Part shown: positions 50,832 through 61,791 of the stretch, piece by piece
Position numbering within the stretch: position 1 is the first letter of the stretch
Layout: each line of letters starts with the position of its first letter
Assembly (NCBI GenBank): GCA_003550325.1
Contig: QKWP01000367.1
Span: 1-64,000 of the forward strand
From: Gigaspora rosea
Lineage: Eukaryota; Glomeromycota; Glomeromycetes; Diversisporales; Gigasporaceae
Direction: 5' to 3'
DNA: 64,000 bases
Translations under genes and position numbers: made by a program
Notes under the pieces: generated by a model
What the model saw: only the letters and a program-made list of their open reading frames with translations
Told to the model about the DNA's origin: nothing
The model's database searches: none

Positions 50832-51550
50832 GCCCTATAGTCTAGTGGTCTAGATGCTTAACTCTCATAGCCAAGGTCTTAAGTTTGAATTCTACTAAAA
50901 GCAGTTTCTAGAAAAATTTGGATATAAGGCTCTGTGAAAGTCCATGTGAAGTACAAATTTGGTTTAGAAATTTTCAGAAGAAGATTTATTGTAGAGGGTT
51001 GGCACTATAGATGATAGTCTAGTTATATGAAGGTTGCATAAATAATTTCTTGGCAGGCAAGAACAAGATATTACCAACAACCCTAATGTGGTTTTGGAAA
51101 TCTTGATTGGGAGAGTAATACAACTATAATACAAACTCAAGTAGTGAGAAAAGTGGTGAATACAAAGGGATCTGTAGTAAAAAAATTGCCCAAAATCAGA
51201 TAAGGAACACCTCTGGCATCAGTGCCAAACCTAAATTAAAAGGAAGCTACTATTATAGAAGCAGATCTGCAAATTGGGGATACAAACAAAGTACAATATA
51301 CAAAATAAAGCTCTTTGGTCTAACCAACAGTAGAATACCAATTGCTCTACAAGAAGTTGGAAGTAATACAAAAATGTATTATGAAATTTAGTTAGGAGTA
51401 GCTGTATCATACAGGAGAAGTAAAGGCTAGCTTGCTAAGAATAGAGGTGGTTCTCACTCAGGCCAGTTACGCAACATAGCTAGTGCTCACCTACCATTAG
51501 GAGAAGTATCTGTTAACCAATACAGATAGCATATCTGCAGTAATATATGA
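50832..51550 (+). mobile_element. SINE-like element with tRNA-Glu-like head
   Basis: 50832-50897 resembles a decayed tRNA-Glu: A-box region TAGTCTAGTGGTCTAGATGC, anticodon loop ACTCTCATA (CTC), and a B box decayed to AGTTTGAATTC. A non-coding body follows (51000-51550) with no open frame. No tail or target duplication was found, and the right border is set by the start of the next element at about 51554. Confidence 0.45.
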
Positions 51551-51553
51551 TTA

Positions 51554-51735
51554 GAATGGGGAATGGGTCGTGTTTGACCTGAAATTTCACGGGTCGGGTT
51601 GGGTCAGTTCAAATTATTGACCCATTAATAAATCAGGTTAGGTTCAGGTTGGGTCTATTAAAGTATTAGGTCAGGTTCGGGTTTCTGTTCATTAACCTAT
51701 AAAACCTGATCATACCTGATATAATTTTAAAATAG
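51554..51735. mobile_element. hAT-like end with GGGTCGGGT words
   Basis: Starts TAGAATGGGGAATGGGTCG and holds about eight GGGTC/GGTTCAGGTT words, with a few in reverse orientation at the right. A matching inverted end (reverse-complemented CAGAATGGTCAGATCAGG) is at 54925-54942, so the two could be the ends of one element swollen by later insertions. The flanking 8-mers do not match exactly. Confidence 0.45.
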
Positions 51736-52203
51736 ACAGCTGCATGATGCAGTTGCACTTAAACCAGAGATGTTATATATATAAGTACTATTTATACGCC
51801 AAATAGACTTATTATACTAAGTGATTTATTTGTTACAAAGAAAAAGAAAATAAATCTGTTACTAGATGTTTTGTATCCAATAACAGCACATCTGACTTTG
51901 AATTTAATGCGCTTACAACCTGAACCGCTTCGTGTCCAGGTTAACACATTAAATTCAAAACAAGATGCTTTGTTAATTGTATTATGTAAAAACGATCACT
52001 CTGTGATCCTTCAGAACTTTCATCTGCCAAATAAACCCATTATTGGTTGCTATGCCTGATTTTGTTTCATATAATATTATACCTATCTCAGTATGCTCAT
52101 ATAACAGTATTTACTAGCACAGCATATCAACATACGCCCAATCAAATGCAAGTTTTTGCTGACACCATTATAATGTATTAATCATACACTCTATTAATGC
52201 AAG

Positions 52204-53715
52204 TAGTGCTCCTACAGACCGGACTCGAACCAGACTTTAGTCAAGTCTGAGTCTGGTCTGATTTTCGGACCGGACTCAGACTTTTATATTCAGACTTTTT
52301 AGTCAGGTCTGAGTCTGGTCTGGGTCTGGTCCGAAGTCTGCAGACTGGTCTGATTCCGAATATATTTATATGTATTTTTTTTGGCGCTGAACAAGTTTAC
52401 TTAGTGCATTTTGTTAGAATAAATTAGTAAAATTTTATGAATCATAAGATTTTATAGAATTTTATTAATAAAATTTTATAAAATCTTACAATTCACAAGT
52501 ATTTATTAATTAATTCTAAGAAAATGCACTAAGTAAACTTGTTAAGCACCTAAATATGCATCAAAACGGCTGGTTTGTTTTTATTTATTTGTAATTTAGA
52601 GATTTGATGCACAATTTTGGATTTTTGATCAAAAAAGACAAATTTTAACATCTTATCTCCAAATTTCAAGTAAAATAAAAACAACCCTGCCAATTTAATG
52701 TATTTTTAGGTGCTGAACAAGTTTACTTAGTGCATTTTGTTAGAATTAATTAATAAAAATTTGTGAATTATAAGATTTTATAGAATTTTATTAATAAAAT
52801 TCTATAAAATCTTATGATTCACAAAATTTTACTAATTAATTCTAACAAAATGCACTAAGTAAACTTGTTCAGCACCTAAAAATACATTAAATCGGCAGGG
52901 TTGTTTTTATTTTACTTGAAATTTGGAGAAAAGATGCTTAAATTTGACTTTTTTGATCAAAAATCCAAAATTATGCATCTTTTCTCCAAATTCAAGTAAA
53001 ATAAAAACAACCCTGCTGATTTAATGTATTTTTAGGTGCTGAACAAGTTTAGTTATTGCATTATGTTAGAATTAATTAATAAAAATTGTGAATTTTAAGA
53101 ATTTATAGAATTTTACTAATAAAATTCTATAAAATCTTATGATTCACAAAATTTTACTAATTATTTCTAACTTAATGCACTAAGTAAACTTGTTCAGCAC
53201 CTAAAAATACATTAAATCGGCAGGGTTGTTTTTATTTTACTTGGAATTTGAAGATAAGATGTTAAAATTTGTCTTTTTTGATCAAAAATCCAAAATTGTG
53301 CATCAAATCTCTAAATTACAAGTAAAATAAAAACAAAACAGCCGTTTTGATACATGTTTAGGTGCTGAACAAGTTTACTTAGTGCATTTTCTTAGAATTA
53401 ATTAATAAATATTTGTGAATTGTAAGATTTTATAAAATTTTATTAATAAAATTCTATAAAATCTTATGATTCATAAAATTTTACTAATTTATTCTAACAA
53501 AATGCACTAAGTAAACTTGTTCAGCGCCAAAAAATACATATAATATATTTGGACTCAGACCAGTTTGCAGACTTCGGACCAGACCCGGACCGGACTCATA
53601 GTTAAGTCTGAGTCTGGTCTGAAGTCTGAAATTAGTAAAATTTAGAGTCTGAGTCTGGTCTGATCTCGGACCGGACCCGGACTGGACCAGACCCAGACCG
53701 GACCTAGGAGCACTA
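52204..53715. mobile_element. hAT-like element (word GGTCTGAGT), 8-bp duplication AATGCAAG, with a nested insertion
   Basis: Ends TAGTGCTCCTACAGACCGGA and (reverse-complemented) TAGTGCTCCTAGGTCCGGTC, flanked by AATGCAAG at 52196-52203 and 53716-53723. The arms are dense in CAGACTC/GAGTCTG and CCGGAC words, many still with CG. The middle is another element (52368-53541). Without it the hAT-like element is about 330 bp. Confidence 0.88.
52368..53541. mobile_element. tandem hairpin array inserted in the hAT-like element, 9-bp duplication AATATATTT
   Basis: Four hairpins, each from GCTGAACAAGTTTACTTAGT to its complement and about 165 bp long, start at 52385, 52712, 53038 and 53364, so the period is 326-327 bp. 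They alternate with a second palindromic spacer (AAACAACCCTGCCAATTTAA...TTTTTGATCAAAAA). The whole array has inverted outer ends (ATATGTATTTTTTTT, then GGCGCTGAACAAG) and lies between two copies of AATATATTT (52359-52367, 53542-53550). No ORF. A 9-bp duplication suggests a Mutator-like transposase in trans. Confidence 0.85.
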
Positions 53716-54235
53716 AATGCAAGCATAACTATGTTTCTGGTATTCTTACCCAATCTATTCGATTTACCCAATTTATCATTTTAAAAAAAACTGAATAATG
53801 TAAATAATATCTTCTATTTTAAAAAATATTAATATTAAGATAAACTTATATGTATAATGTTTATAGTTTTAGTGCGACTGCATTGCGAGTTACCTAATTT
53901 AAAATAATAATCATAGTAATAAGTCACTGTCTAGTTACTTTTCACCCATCCTTGATCAAATTTATGTGAGCATAAAAATGATCAGATTTGGTCAGGTCTA
54001 TATATGAGGACGAAATTATTTCAGGTTCTAAAACCCGAAATTAAAATTTGAAGACGAAATTGTTTTTGACCTATTTTACTTGAAAGATGAAATTATTTGA
54101 TACTTTTTTTGAATAGACGAAATTATAAGAAACATATCTATATAAATTTTATTTGCTCTTTTTTATAAAAAATTTTAATTTTCTTTAATAAAGATGAAAT
54201 AAGCCTTCTTCAAAAATCAATTTTGGTAGCATCAC

Positions 54236-54945
54236 TAGTCGGGTCAAGACGGGTCAGGTCGGTTTTGGAATAGGGACACTTGAAGAAGAGTTAACCCAGT
54301 GATTATCATGAATTATCACCTCGATATAATCACATGGTCATTTTGATTGATTAACAATCAGGTGATTTATTACGTACAATGTGTAACAATAACAGATAAT
54401 TTGCTAAATGTTATAAATCAAAAATTTTTATCAGCATGAATTCAAAAAAAATATGCACAAAAAACCATTTAGCCACAGCAGAAAAAGTTCTGGTCATGTG
54501 ACGATCTGCAAATTCAAAACAAATGTTCGTTCTAAAGAGAATTAAAAGAAATCACTTATTTCTCATAAGAAATAACCTATGCACTAACAAAAAATATTCC
54601 TTGTTCGATTTTATTATATAAAATGCTAACCCAAACCCTAACATAGACACTAACCCTAACCCTAATCTAAATAAACTTATCAGTAATCATGTGACTAGAA
54701 CTTTTTAGTGCGTATTATCAATTTATCACCTGACATTTGTTTATATCTTTTCTAATCAAAATCACCATGTGATTATATTGAGGTGATAAATCGTGTTAAT
54801 CACTGGGTTAACTCTTCTTCAATCTTCCCTTGGAATAGACCCGACCCAAGTCTGATAAATTTTTATGACAGGTTGGGTACAGGTTGGGTTTTAATTGGGT
54901 TCAGGTCGGGTTTAAAGGAACCCGACCTGATCTGACCATTCTGTA
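54236..54945. mobile_element. GGGTCGGGT word arm, split by a MITE
   Basis: GGGTC/GACCC words occur at 54236-54264 and resume at 54838-54945, ending in GACCATTCTG. The intervening 54273-54829 is a separate insertion. The arm may pair with 51554-51735. Confidence 0.5.
54273..54829. mobile_element. MITE with 8-bp duplication TTGGAATA
   Basis: Ends GGGACACTTGAAGAAGAGTT and (reverse-complemented) GGGAAGATTGAAGAAGAGTT extend inward through AACCCAGTGATTA...TATCACCTC. TTGGAATA flanks both sides (54265-54272 and 54830-54837). The middle holds telomere-like CTAACCCTAACCCTAA at about 54650-54665. No ORF. Confidence 0.85.
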
Positions 54946-55750
54946 CTCTATATACGATAGACTACAGAGTGTTGTAGGTTATGTATAGTTTCACTCTTAC
55001 TAGCATATAGGTAATTTCAGAACACCAAGGTTTAGAAAGTAATCATGAGATTACAATTATCTGGACAAGGCCTTTGCACCTATTTGAAAGTATAGGATTG
55101 GCAATATGAAAGAAGCAGAAAATATAGTAAATAGCTGAATGATAAAATAGAAAGTAGTCCAAAAATCTAGGTTGTACAGAAGATAGGTATGGAAAACTCT
55201 AGTAGGTTTAGGTCACAGATAGTCAAGAATATCTGAGTCTATAGTACTTAAAATATAGTATAATATTTTATTACATAATATATACAAATATATACTTAAT
55301 AAAAAATTCTTCAAAATATGATTTCGCCTTAAAAAAAAATATATATATATATTATAATTATAAAACCTTTATATATATTGTAAAATTTATATATAATTTA
55401 AAAAGTTTTATTAGGGGCATGCCATTTATTATATAATATTTTTATATTAGTAGCTACCTTTATTCATGTTTGGTGTGATAGCTTTATCTAATTCTAATTA
55501 ATTAATATAATATATAAATATGATTACTATCTCTGACTATGTATCTATAGTAAAAATTATATATATTGGGTGTTTGAAAAGTTTTGCATATCAATTTATA
55601 TTATGTAATCTACTAATCCAATCCTGAAATAGAAATAATAAATTTAAGCTTATCTGTTTGTAGTTTTTGCATGAAAAATTTTTAATATGGTATATATATT
55701 GATTGCTTAACAGTTGTTAGATTTTCTCACAGTCTTAAAGCAATTGGATG
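54946..55750. other. AT-rich intergenic DNA
   Basis: No gene seen. 55563-55590 (TATTGGGTGTTTGAAAAGTT) resembles a mariner terminus and lies upstream of the mariner remains; a possible partner, TGTTGGGTGTGG in reverse, is at about 57540-57555. Confidence 0.35.
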
Positions 55751-56260
55751 AAAATGAGCTGTGAAAACCAACATTATATTATTTATGTTGGTTGAAAAAA
55801 TGGTAATAAAGCGTTCTAAATTCACCAGAAATTGGTAAATGCTGAAAGTAATTACGCTTTATCTATGAGCACTATTAAACATTGGATTGAATTGTTAAAT
55901 AGTGGTAAAGAAAACTGCAAAGATAAGCCATGATCTGGGTGTTCTCGTGAAGCAGTAACACAAACTAATATTAATAAAGTTAAAATTTTGGTTAATAATA
56001 ACATACATATTACTATTTGTGAATTAGTATGAAACTGGTATTTCATATAAATGTATAAGCTTTATATTACATAATGAGTTAAATATGAGTAAGAAGTTTG
56101 CAAAATGGGTTCCTTATAAGCTTTCATCTAACCAGAAGAAGAAAAGAGTCTCAATTTCTAGACAACTTTTGAAGGTTTTAGATAAAGAGTATTCAAATAT
56201 TATTACTAGAAATAAAACATGAATACATTGTTTTACATTTCAAGCAAAGAAGGTAATAAG
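55751..56260 (+). pseudogene. mariner transposase fossil
   Basis: The plus strand still reads MKMSCENQHYIIYVG, then NAESNYALSMSTIKHWIELL, NSGKENCKDKP, SGCSREAVTQTNINKVKIL, KKFAKWVPYKLSSNQKKKRV and SISRQLLKVLDKE, then a decayed NKT-stop-IHCFTFQ in place of the mariner GDETWIHHF. These match the mariner helix-turn-helix and first catalytic block. Several stops are present, mostly TGA where CGA or TGG is expected, and the last block shifts frame. The rest of the catalytic domain is not recognisable. It is old and inactive. Confidence 0.7.
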
Positions 56261-56587
56261 GTTTGGCCGGAACAAGAGGAGAGCAGGCTGCAGATTTAGT
56301 GATTGTACCCAGGTAGAACTTGCAATTGTGTGAAATAGTAATTTATCTGGATATCCGAGTAATTTAATAGTAACTGGGTAGAGGTTTTCCCAACAGGTAC
56401 AATCTCTATACAGATTGTTAGAATAGCAAAAAATTTTAAAAAAAGAATGTTTTGATATTTTATACTGTAGAAGGTGTTGTAGCATAAATTGTAGTTAAGA
56501 AAAAACTATAGTTAACTACCGCTATTTAACTTTTTCTATTCAATTTTGAGATATTTTGATTTTAATTATAGCTGTTTTTATTATTAC

Positions 56588-57733
56588 TGGAGCATCTGAT
56601 AAAAATTAGCCAAAGATTTTTGGCCAATCCAGTAAATAAAAATTTAGAAGGCTTGTCAGTTCAAAAAATTGCCAAAACACTTGAATGTTAGCAAATTTCA
56701 ATACTTTTATTTAGTTCACCCTGGTTTTCTTTGCTTTGAAATACATTTTTAACAAATTTTAATTAAATCTTGATTTTTAGAATATTGACTTTTAAATGCA
56801 TTTTTAATCCAACTAATAAATTCCCAAATTTGCTATTCGAGCCCCTTCTATAAATTAACATTTTTCAAATTTTTTCAAATTGAGCAAGATATTCTGACAA
56901 CTACCAAGTCAAATTTGATAGATATTTTTTATATGAATTCTATAGAAACATAGGATTCAAAAAAAAAATTATTGAATTTGACTTGGTAGTTATCAAGATA
57001 TATTTTTACTCAAAATTTCAAATAGTTGATAATATCTATCAAAATAGAAGATGCACCAAATTTTTTTTAGATTGTGAACAAAGATATCTTGACAATTTGA
57101 CAATTACCAAAATAAATTCAATAAACTTTTTTTTTGAATTCTATAGATTAATAGAATCCAAATAAAAAAATTTCATCAAATTTGACTTAGTTGTTATCAA
57201 GATACATTGCTCAACGTCTAAAAAATTTGGCAGCTTCTATTTTGATAGACATTTTGAATTATTTAAAATTTTGAGTGAAGGTATTTCGACAACCACCAAG
57301 TCAAATTCAATAAAAATTTTTTCTATGAATCCTATAAATCTATTGAATCTATATAAAAAAAAAATATCAAATTTGACTTAGTGGTTGTCAGGATAACTTT
57401 GCTCAAAATTTGAAGAGTTTTCATAAATAGCAGCTGCCTATATTTATTATAAAATTTTATTTTATATCTGAAACCTTTTTATATTCTTATTAAGATTTAT
57501 TGGTTGACAAAAACAGTCATTTCCATAAACTTTCACACAAACTAACCACACCCAACATTTACATGAAAATTTAATAATGTTGAATATGTTATATTATAAT
57601 AATTAAATTACCTGTAGGACAAAAATGATGCAAAAAAAATATATTTTTATATACTAATACTGATCATGTTGAAATCAATAACTTGACCAGATCGAACAAA
57701 AATCATTTAGATAATTTTTATCAGATGCTCCAG
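56588..57733. mobile_element. foldback element with palindromic internal units
   Basis: Inverted ends CTGGAGCATCTGATAAAAAT / CTGGAGCATCTGATAAAAAT (right end reverse-complemented). Inside, at 56875-57420, are three to four alternating copies of TGACAACTACCAAGTCAAATT and its complement, each flanked by TATAGAATTC or TATAGATT motifs. Organisation resembles the hairpin array at 52.4 kb. No coding potential. Confidence 0.65.
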
Positions 57734-59476
57734 AATTTATAAAGAAAGTTGTCAAGTCTTTATACAATGTGTAAATTTTAACCGACATCAATCCATAAAT
57801 CAACAAGATATTTTATAATTTGAAAGAATCAATTATTGAGGATACTGAGCCAATATATTGCTCCAAAAACCAAATAATAAGATACATGCGACTTAATTGA
57901 ATTCATAATGTGACTTTATTTTTAAATTGATCAAAATTTCGAGCATTGAAATAAATTTCTATTCATATAGTCAAAATTAATTTTAACTGCTATAATTTTT
58001 TGATAAATCTTTCAAATTGACAGGATTAAAGCTCTATTTATAATTCCAAAAAACAAAATAAGAAACACACGTAGTGGCCTAAAAAACAATACTGGGTTAG
58101 TCAGCACTTTGATTCGATCATAGTAACTATATATGATAAGGTTAACAAAGAATCCTAATATGTAATCTTTACAAAAACGGCATTTCTAATTTTAAGTGAG
58201 ATGACACAACAAACACACCAAGTTAACGCTTATTTTCTGACACATGAAATTATAAGTGCGAAGAGAAAATTATTAAATCCAAGTGATTTTTGCAGACCCT
58301 ATAAGAAAATAAGGTAGCTGCATGACGCTGTCACGCAAAACCAGAAACAAAAGAATTAATAGACCGTATTAGAAGTTTTAAAAAATGAAATGTTTAACAG
58401 TTTATTAATACTAATTAATAAACTATGTACATCTTAGTTTACATGTGTATGGTACAAAGTTGGCATATGAAAAATTAACCTCATATAACCTTAAATGTGG
58501 GCATTATTCTATTTGCAGTAAACTAAAAAAAAATAAAAAAATAAAAATAAAAAAATCCGCCCATTCGTCTCAAATTTTGAAATCCTTGTAATGATCAACT
58601 TTTGCACAGCCTAATAAAACATATCAAAATCAGTAACGAAACGTAACAGTAACTTAAAGGTCAACACGCATGGCACAAGATAACGACCATCCAATCAACA
58701 GTACTAAAAGTAAAACATTATAAAAAACAAGCCCTCATATTAATACAATTACGAATTAAGTTCAAAAAATATAAATTCGGTACCAATATAAAATAAAAAA
58801 AATTCTTAAGTAACTAAATACACAATTGATAATCCAAATGGAATCCCGATTAAAACATGTAAAAACAAGCTACAATATTAACACATAAATCAAGAAAGCA
58901 TGGTGATAAACAATGTACACATAAAAAAATCAATACTGTGAACACATATCGTAATATTATAGAATCCCTTAAACATCAATCCTTACCGCGATAAACAGTA
59001 AATTAAAGGCACGAAACATAAACTTGAAATACTTACTTAAAATAGTCCTTTTTGAAGGGGTAATAATGTACGAATAGCAAGTACGTACATACAAAAGCCA
59101 TATCAAACCTGGATTAATATAAAATGCAATGTCATGTGAAAATATAACCAATCAAAGAACTGTATTTGTTCACATCATTTCACTCTTCAGATAACTATAC
59201 ACTACGTTGCACTCCGTTCCTGGTAAATATCAAGTGACTCGATACATGATCAACAATCAAAACAGAATCCCGAGTAAAACAAGTAAAAACAAGCTACAAT
59301 GTTAACACATAAATCAAGAAAGCACAATAATAAACAATGGACACATAAAAAATTATTACTGTAATCACATACCAGAATCCCTTAAACATCAATTCTTACT
59401 GCAATAATCAGTAACTCAAATGCAGAAAACGTAAACTTGAAATACTTAGGGACAATCATGCATGAATAGCATGTAC
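57734..59476. other. intergenic DNA with a direct duplication
   Basis: Segments 58818-59045 and 59245-59452 are diverged direct copies (AAAAACAAGCTACAATRTTA, TAAATCAAGAAAGCA, ATCCCTTAAACATCAATYCT), about 425 bp apart. No gene seen. CGs reappear from about 57890. Confidence 0.5.
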
Positions 59477-60380
59477 ATTGTGAAGGGTTCCCTGTACCCG
59501 TGATCGAATTAGTTTCTTTTTTTTTATTATTTTTCTATTTTCTTCTTTTTCCTTCTTTTTCTTTCTCTTTTCTTCTTTACTTCGCCCGATATACATAGCC
59601 CCCTATATACTCAACTAGTCAGTACGTATAAAAAGAATAAGGCCCAAAGATAGAAGTAGTAAATTATTTTCTTATCTGTATAACGCCCCTGCATTTATTC
59701 GCGAAATTACATTTATTCGCTTTGTCGCATTTATTCACTAAATTACATTTATTCGCTTTCGCGCATTTATGCACTAAGTTCAGTAGTCTAAGCCGTGTAT
59801 AAATAAGAATGTAAAAGGTATTTAAGCGATGGTTCAGTCGCATCTAATAAAAAGGGAACTCAGTGAGAGTTAAAATTAAGAACTCAGTTGAGTTTAATAA
59901 TTCAAAACCATAATAGTAGAAGTGATAACTCTAGTAGTTAATAACTCGTTTCCTAAAAATCGTCCTGATATCCTTCTCGTTATTATCATAAAACCTTGTT
60001 GCCAGTTTTGTTAAGAGTTAACCTTCGAAATTCGAGTAGAAGTGTTGTGTAGTCTATTTTTCCGTTTATTTATCCCGATAGTATTACCCGTAAAAGAAAG
60101 TAAAAGAACCTAAGTCATAGTACTTACCCCTATTTATACTAAAAACCTTAGTTAGTCATCTGTTCTATTGTTACTACAAATAAGGCAAGGCTTAGCTACT
60201 TTATTTATTGAACAATCAGTAATCCTGAGGTCACCTGCCCTATAAAAACTCGATACACGGGAATGCATATAAAAATATGAAATTGTATGCGGGTAAGCAC
60301 GGGTTTCATAATCACTACACGGAAACTACACGGAAACTGATCATCCAAAAAATTTAATACACGTTATCACATGAAATATT
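59477..60380. other. promoter-like repeat region, possible solo LTR fossil
   Basis: A CT-rich tract (59513-59580) precedes TGTATAACGCCCC at 59677, then four to five CATTTATTCGC/CATTTATGCAC repeats and a GTATAAATAAG box. The sequence TTACTACA near 60171-60178 could be the other end. This is LTR-like in layout, but no target duplication or internal region was seen, so the identification is tentative. Confidence 0.25.
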
Positions 60381-60675
60381 GAAATTCGTGCACTATCGTG
60401 CATAGTATTATAATCATTTATTGACGTGTATTAATCTTAATGATCACATAATTTCCATGCACTAATGTGACAATCGTTACCGTAAATCACCGTATACAAG
60501 ACCCCCTTGATAGTAGATCCCCCAGGTATTATACCCGGGTCTATTATGTGGGTCAAAATTTGAGGAAATGTAAAAGACCCAGGTCTATAAATAAATCATA
60601 AAATTAAAAGACCCGGGTATATAAATCAGGTATAAATATTAAAAGACCCAGGTATGATAGGGTATGATATACTGC
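60381..60675. mobile_element. left inverted arm (words GTGCAC, GACCCGGGT)
   Basis: From outside in: GTGCACTATCGTGCA words, then ACCGTAAATCACCGTATACA at about 60480, then repeated GACCCGGGT/GACCCAGGT words. The same order occurs in reverse complement at 63655-64000 (ACCGTAAATCGCCATATACA). The two arms face each other across 3 kb and may be the ends of one element. Confidence 0.55.
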
Positions 60676-61033
60676 TACAGTCTTTTGTATGGATGTCGCC
60701 AGGACATTTAGCCAATATTATATAGAGTTGAGTACCGGTTGTTGTCACCCTGTGTGATGTCGAATAAGTGTCGGTGAATAACTTTCAGAAAATCGTATGA
60801 CTATATAACCTTTTTGCTGTTAAAACACTCGTTATCTAAATTCAAGCGCTTTTTTTCATTATTTTATATGAATCTATTTGCTTTAATTCTTGAGGGCTTT
60901 CAAGACCCACACAATATTTGAAAAAGCTTGTGCAATATAGCATTGAGAAGTGAATAAGCTTGTTGCTTTCCTGAAAGATATTTCTCATGGGACACTTACC
61001 AACACGTAGGGTTCGTTCAATAAAGGTCAACAG

Positions 61034-61170
61034 TGAGTATGAAGTTTGATTCTGTTCACTTTAACGGTTGTGTTTCAAGAGATTGTGAGATTAACCTTAA
61101 TCATTTGATCATTCAACAAATTACAGTATGAAGTTTGATTCTGTTCAATTTAACGGTTGTGTTTCAAGAA
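61034..61170. repeat. detached copy of the 36-39 kb satellite
   Basis: One and a half units (GTGAGTATGAAGTTTGATTC, CACTTTAACGGTTGTGTTTC, ATCATTTGATCATTCAACAA) clearly related to the array 22 kb away. They keep CG where array copies mostly read TG or CA. Confidence 0.75.
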
Positions 61171-61354
61171 AATATGGGTTAGGGTCAGCATTTTGATTAG
61201 TTTCGCTATACTGATACATTTTTAAATGTTGGGTAATTGGCCTGCCAGGGAAATTATTTTGGGGAATCGTACTGTAACCCAAAATTATTGCGAATTGTAT
61301 ACACGTACTATCGTTAAAACAAATATTTACTCTACTTTGTTTTATTAAATTTAG

Positions 61355-61557
61355 TTACGCGCAAAAAAGATGCTGAGCATATTCCAATTATGCTTGTTGG
61401 TAATAAATGTGACAAAATAACTAAACGTGAAGTTTCAAGAGAAGAAGGGATGAATACGGCAAGAAGACTCAAATGTGACTTTTTAGAAACCTCTGCAAAA
61501 CATGATGTGAATATGTATAGGGCATTTTATAGTATAGTTAGAATGATAAGGGGATAA
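61355..61557 (+). pseudogene. 3' exon of a Ras-family small GTPase, 5' part missing
   Basis: After an AG acceptor at 61353-61354 the frame reads KKDAEHIPIMLVGNKCDKIT, KREVSREEGMNTARRL and CDFLETSAKHDVNMYRAFYS, ending MIRG-stop. NKCD is the G4 guanine-binding motif and ETSAK is G5, with Ras/Rap-like spacing. No P-loop, switch or DTAGQE region is found upstream, and the end lacks a CAAX box, so this is a gene fragment. It lies between the two inverted arms at 60.4 and 63.7 kb and may have been picked up by a transposon. Confidence 0.75.
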
Positions 61558-61791
61558 TTCTAGAAGAAATAAGAAGAAAATAAATAAAAAAAATTAAATT
61601 AAATTCTTTATTATTTCAAATTTATGCATTTATAGCAGTAACAATAACTTTTATACCGTTCATTGTAAACCAAATCACCGGTACCAACAAATGTTTAATA
61701 TCAGCAAATTATTTTTATTAAAATTTGACTATTTATGTATTAGAATATACAATATATTTTTGCTATTCTAAAATTATAAACTGAAAATCTT

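Noticed and set aside
50832-50897. Functional tRNA-Glu gene
   Set aside because: The B box has decayed to AGTTTGAATTC and the acceptor stem does not pair; better read as a SINE head.
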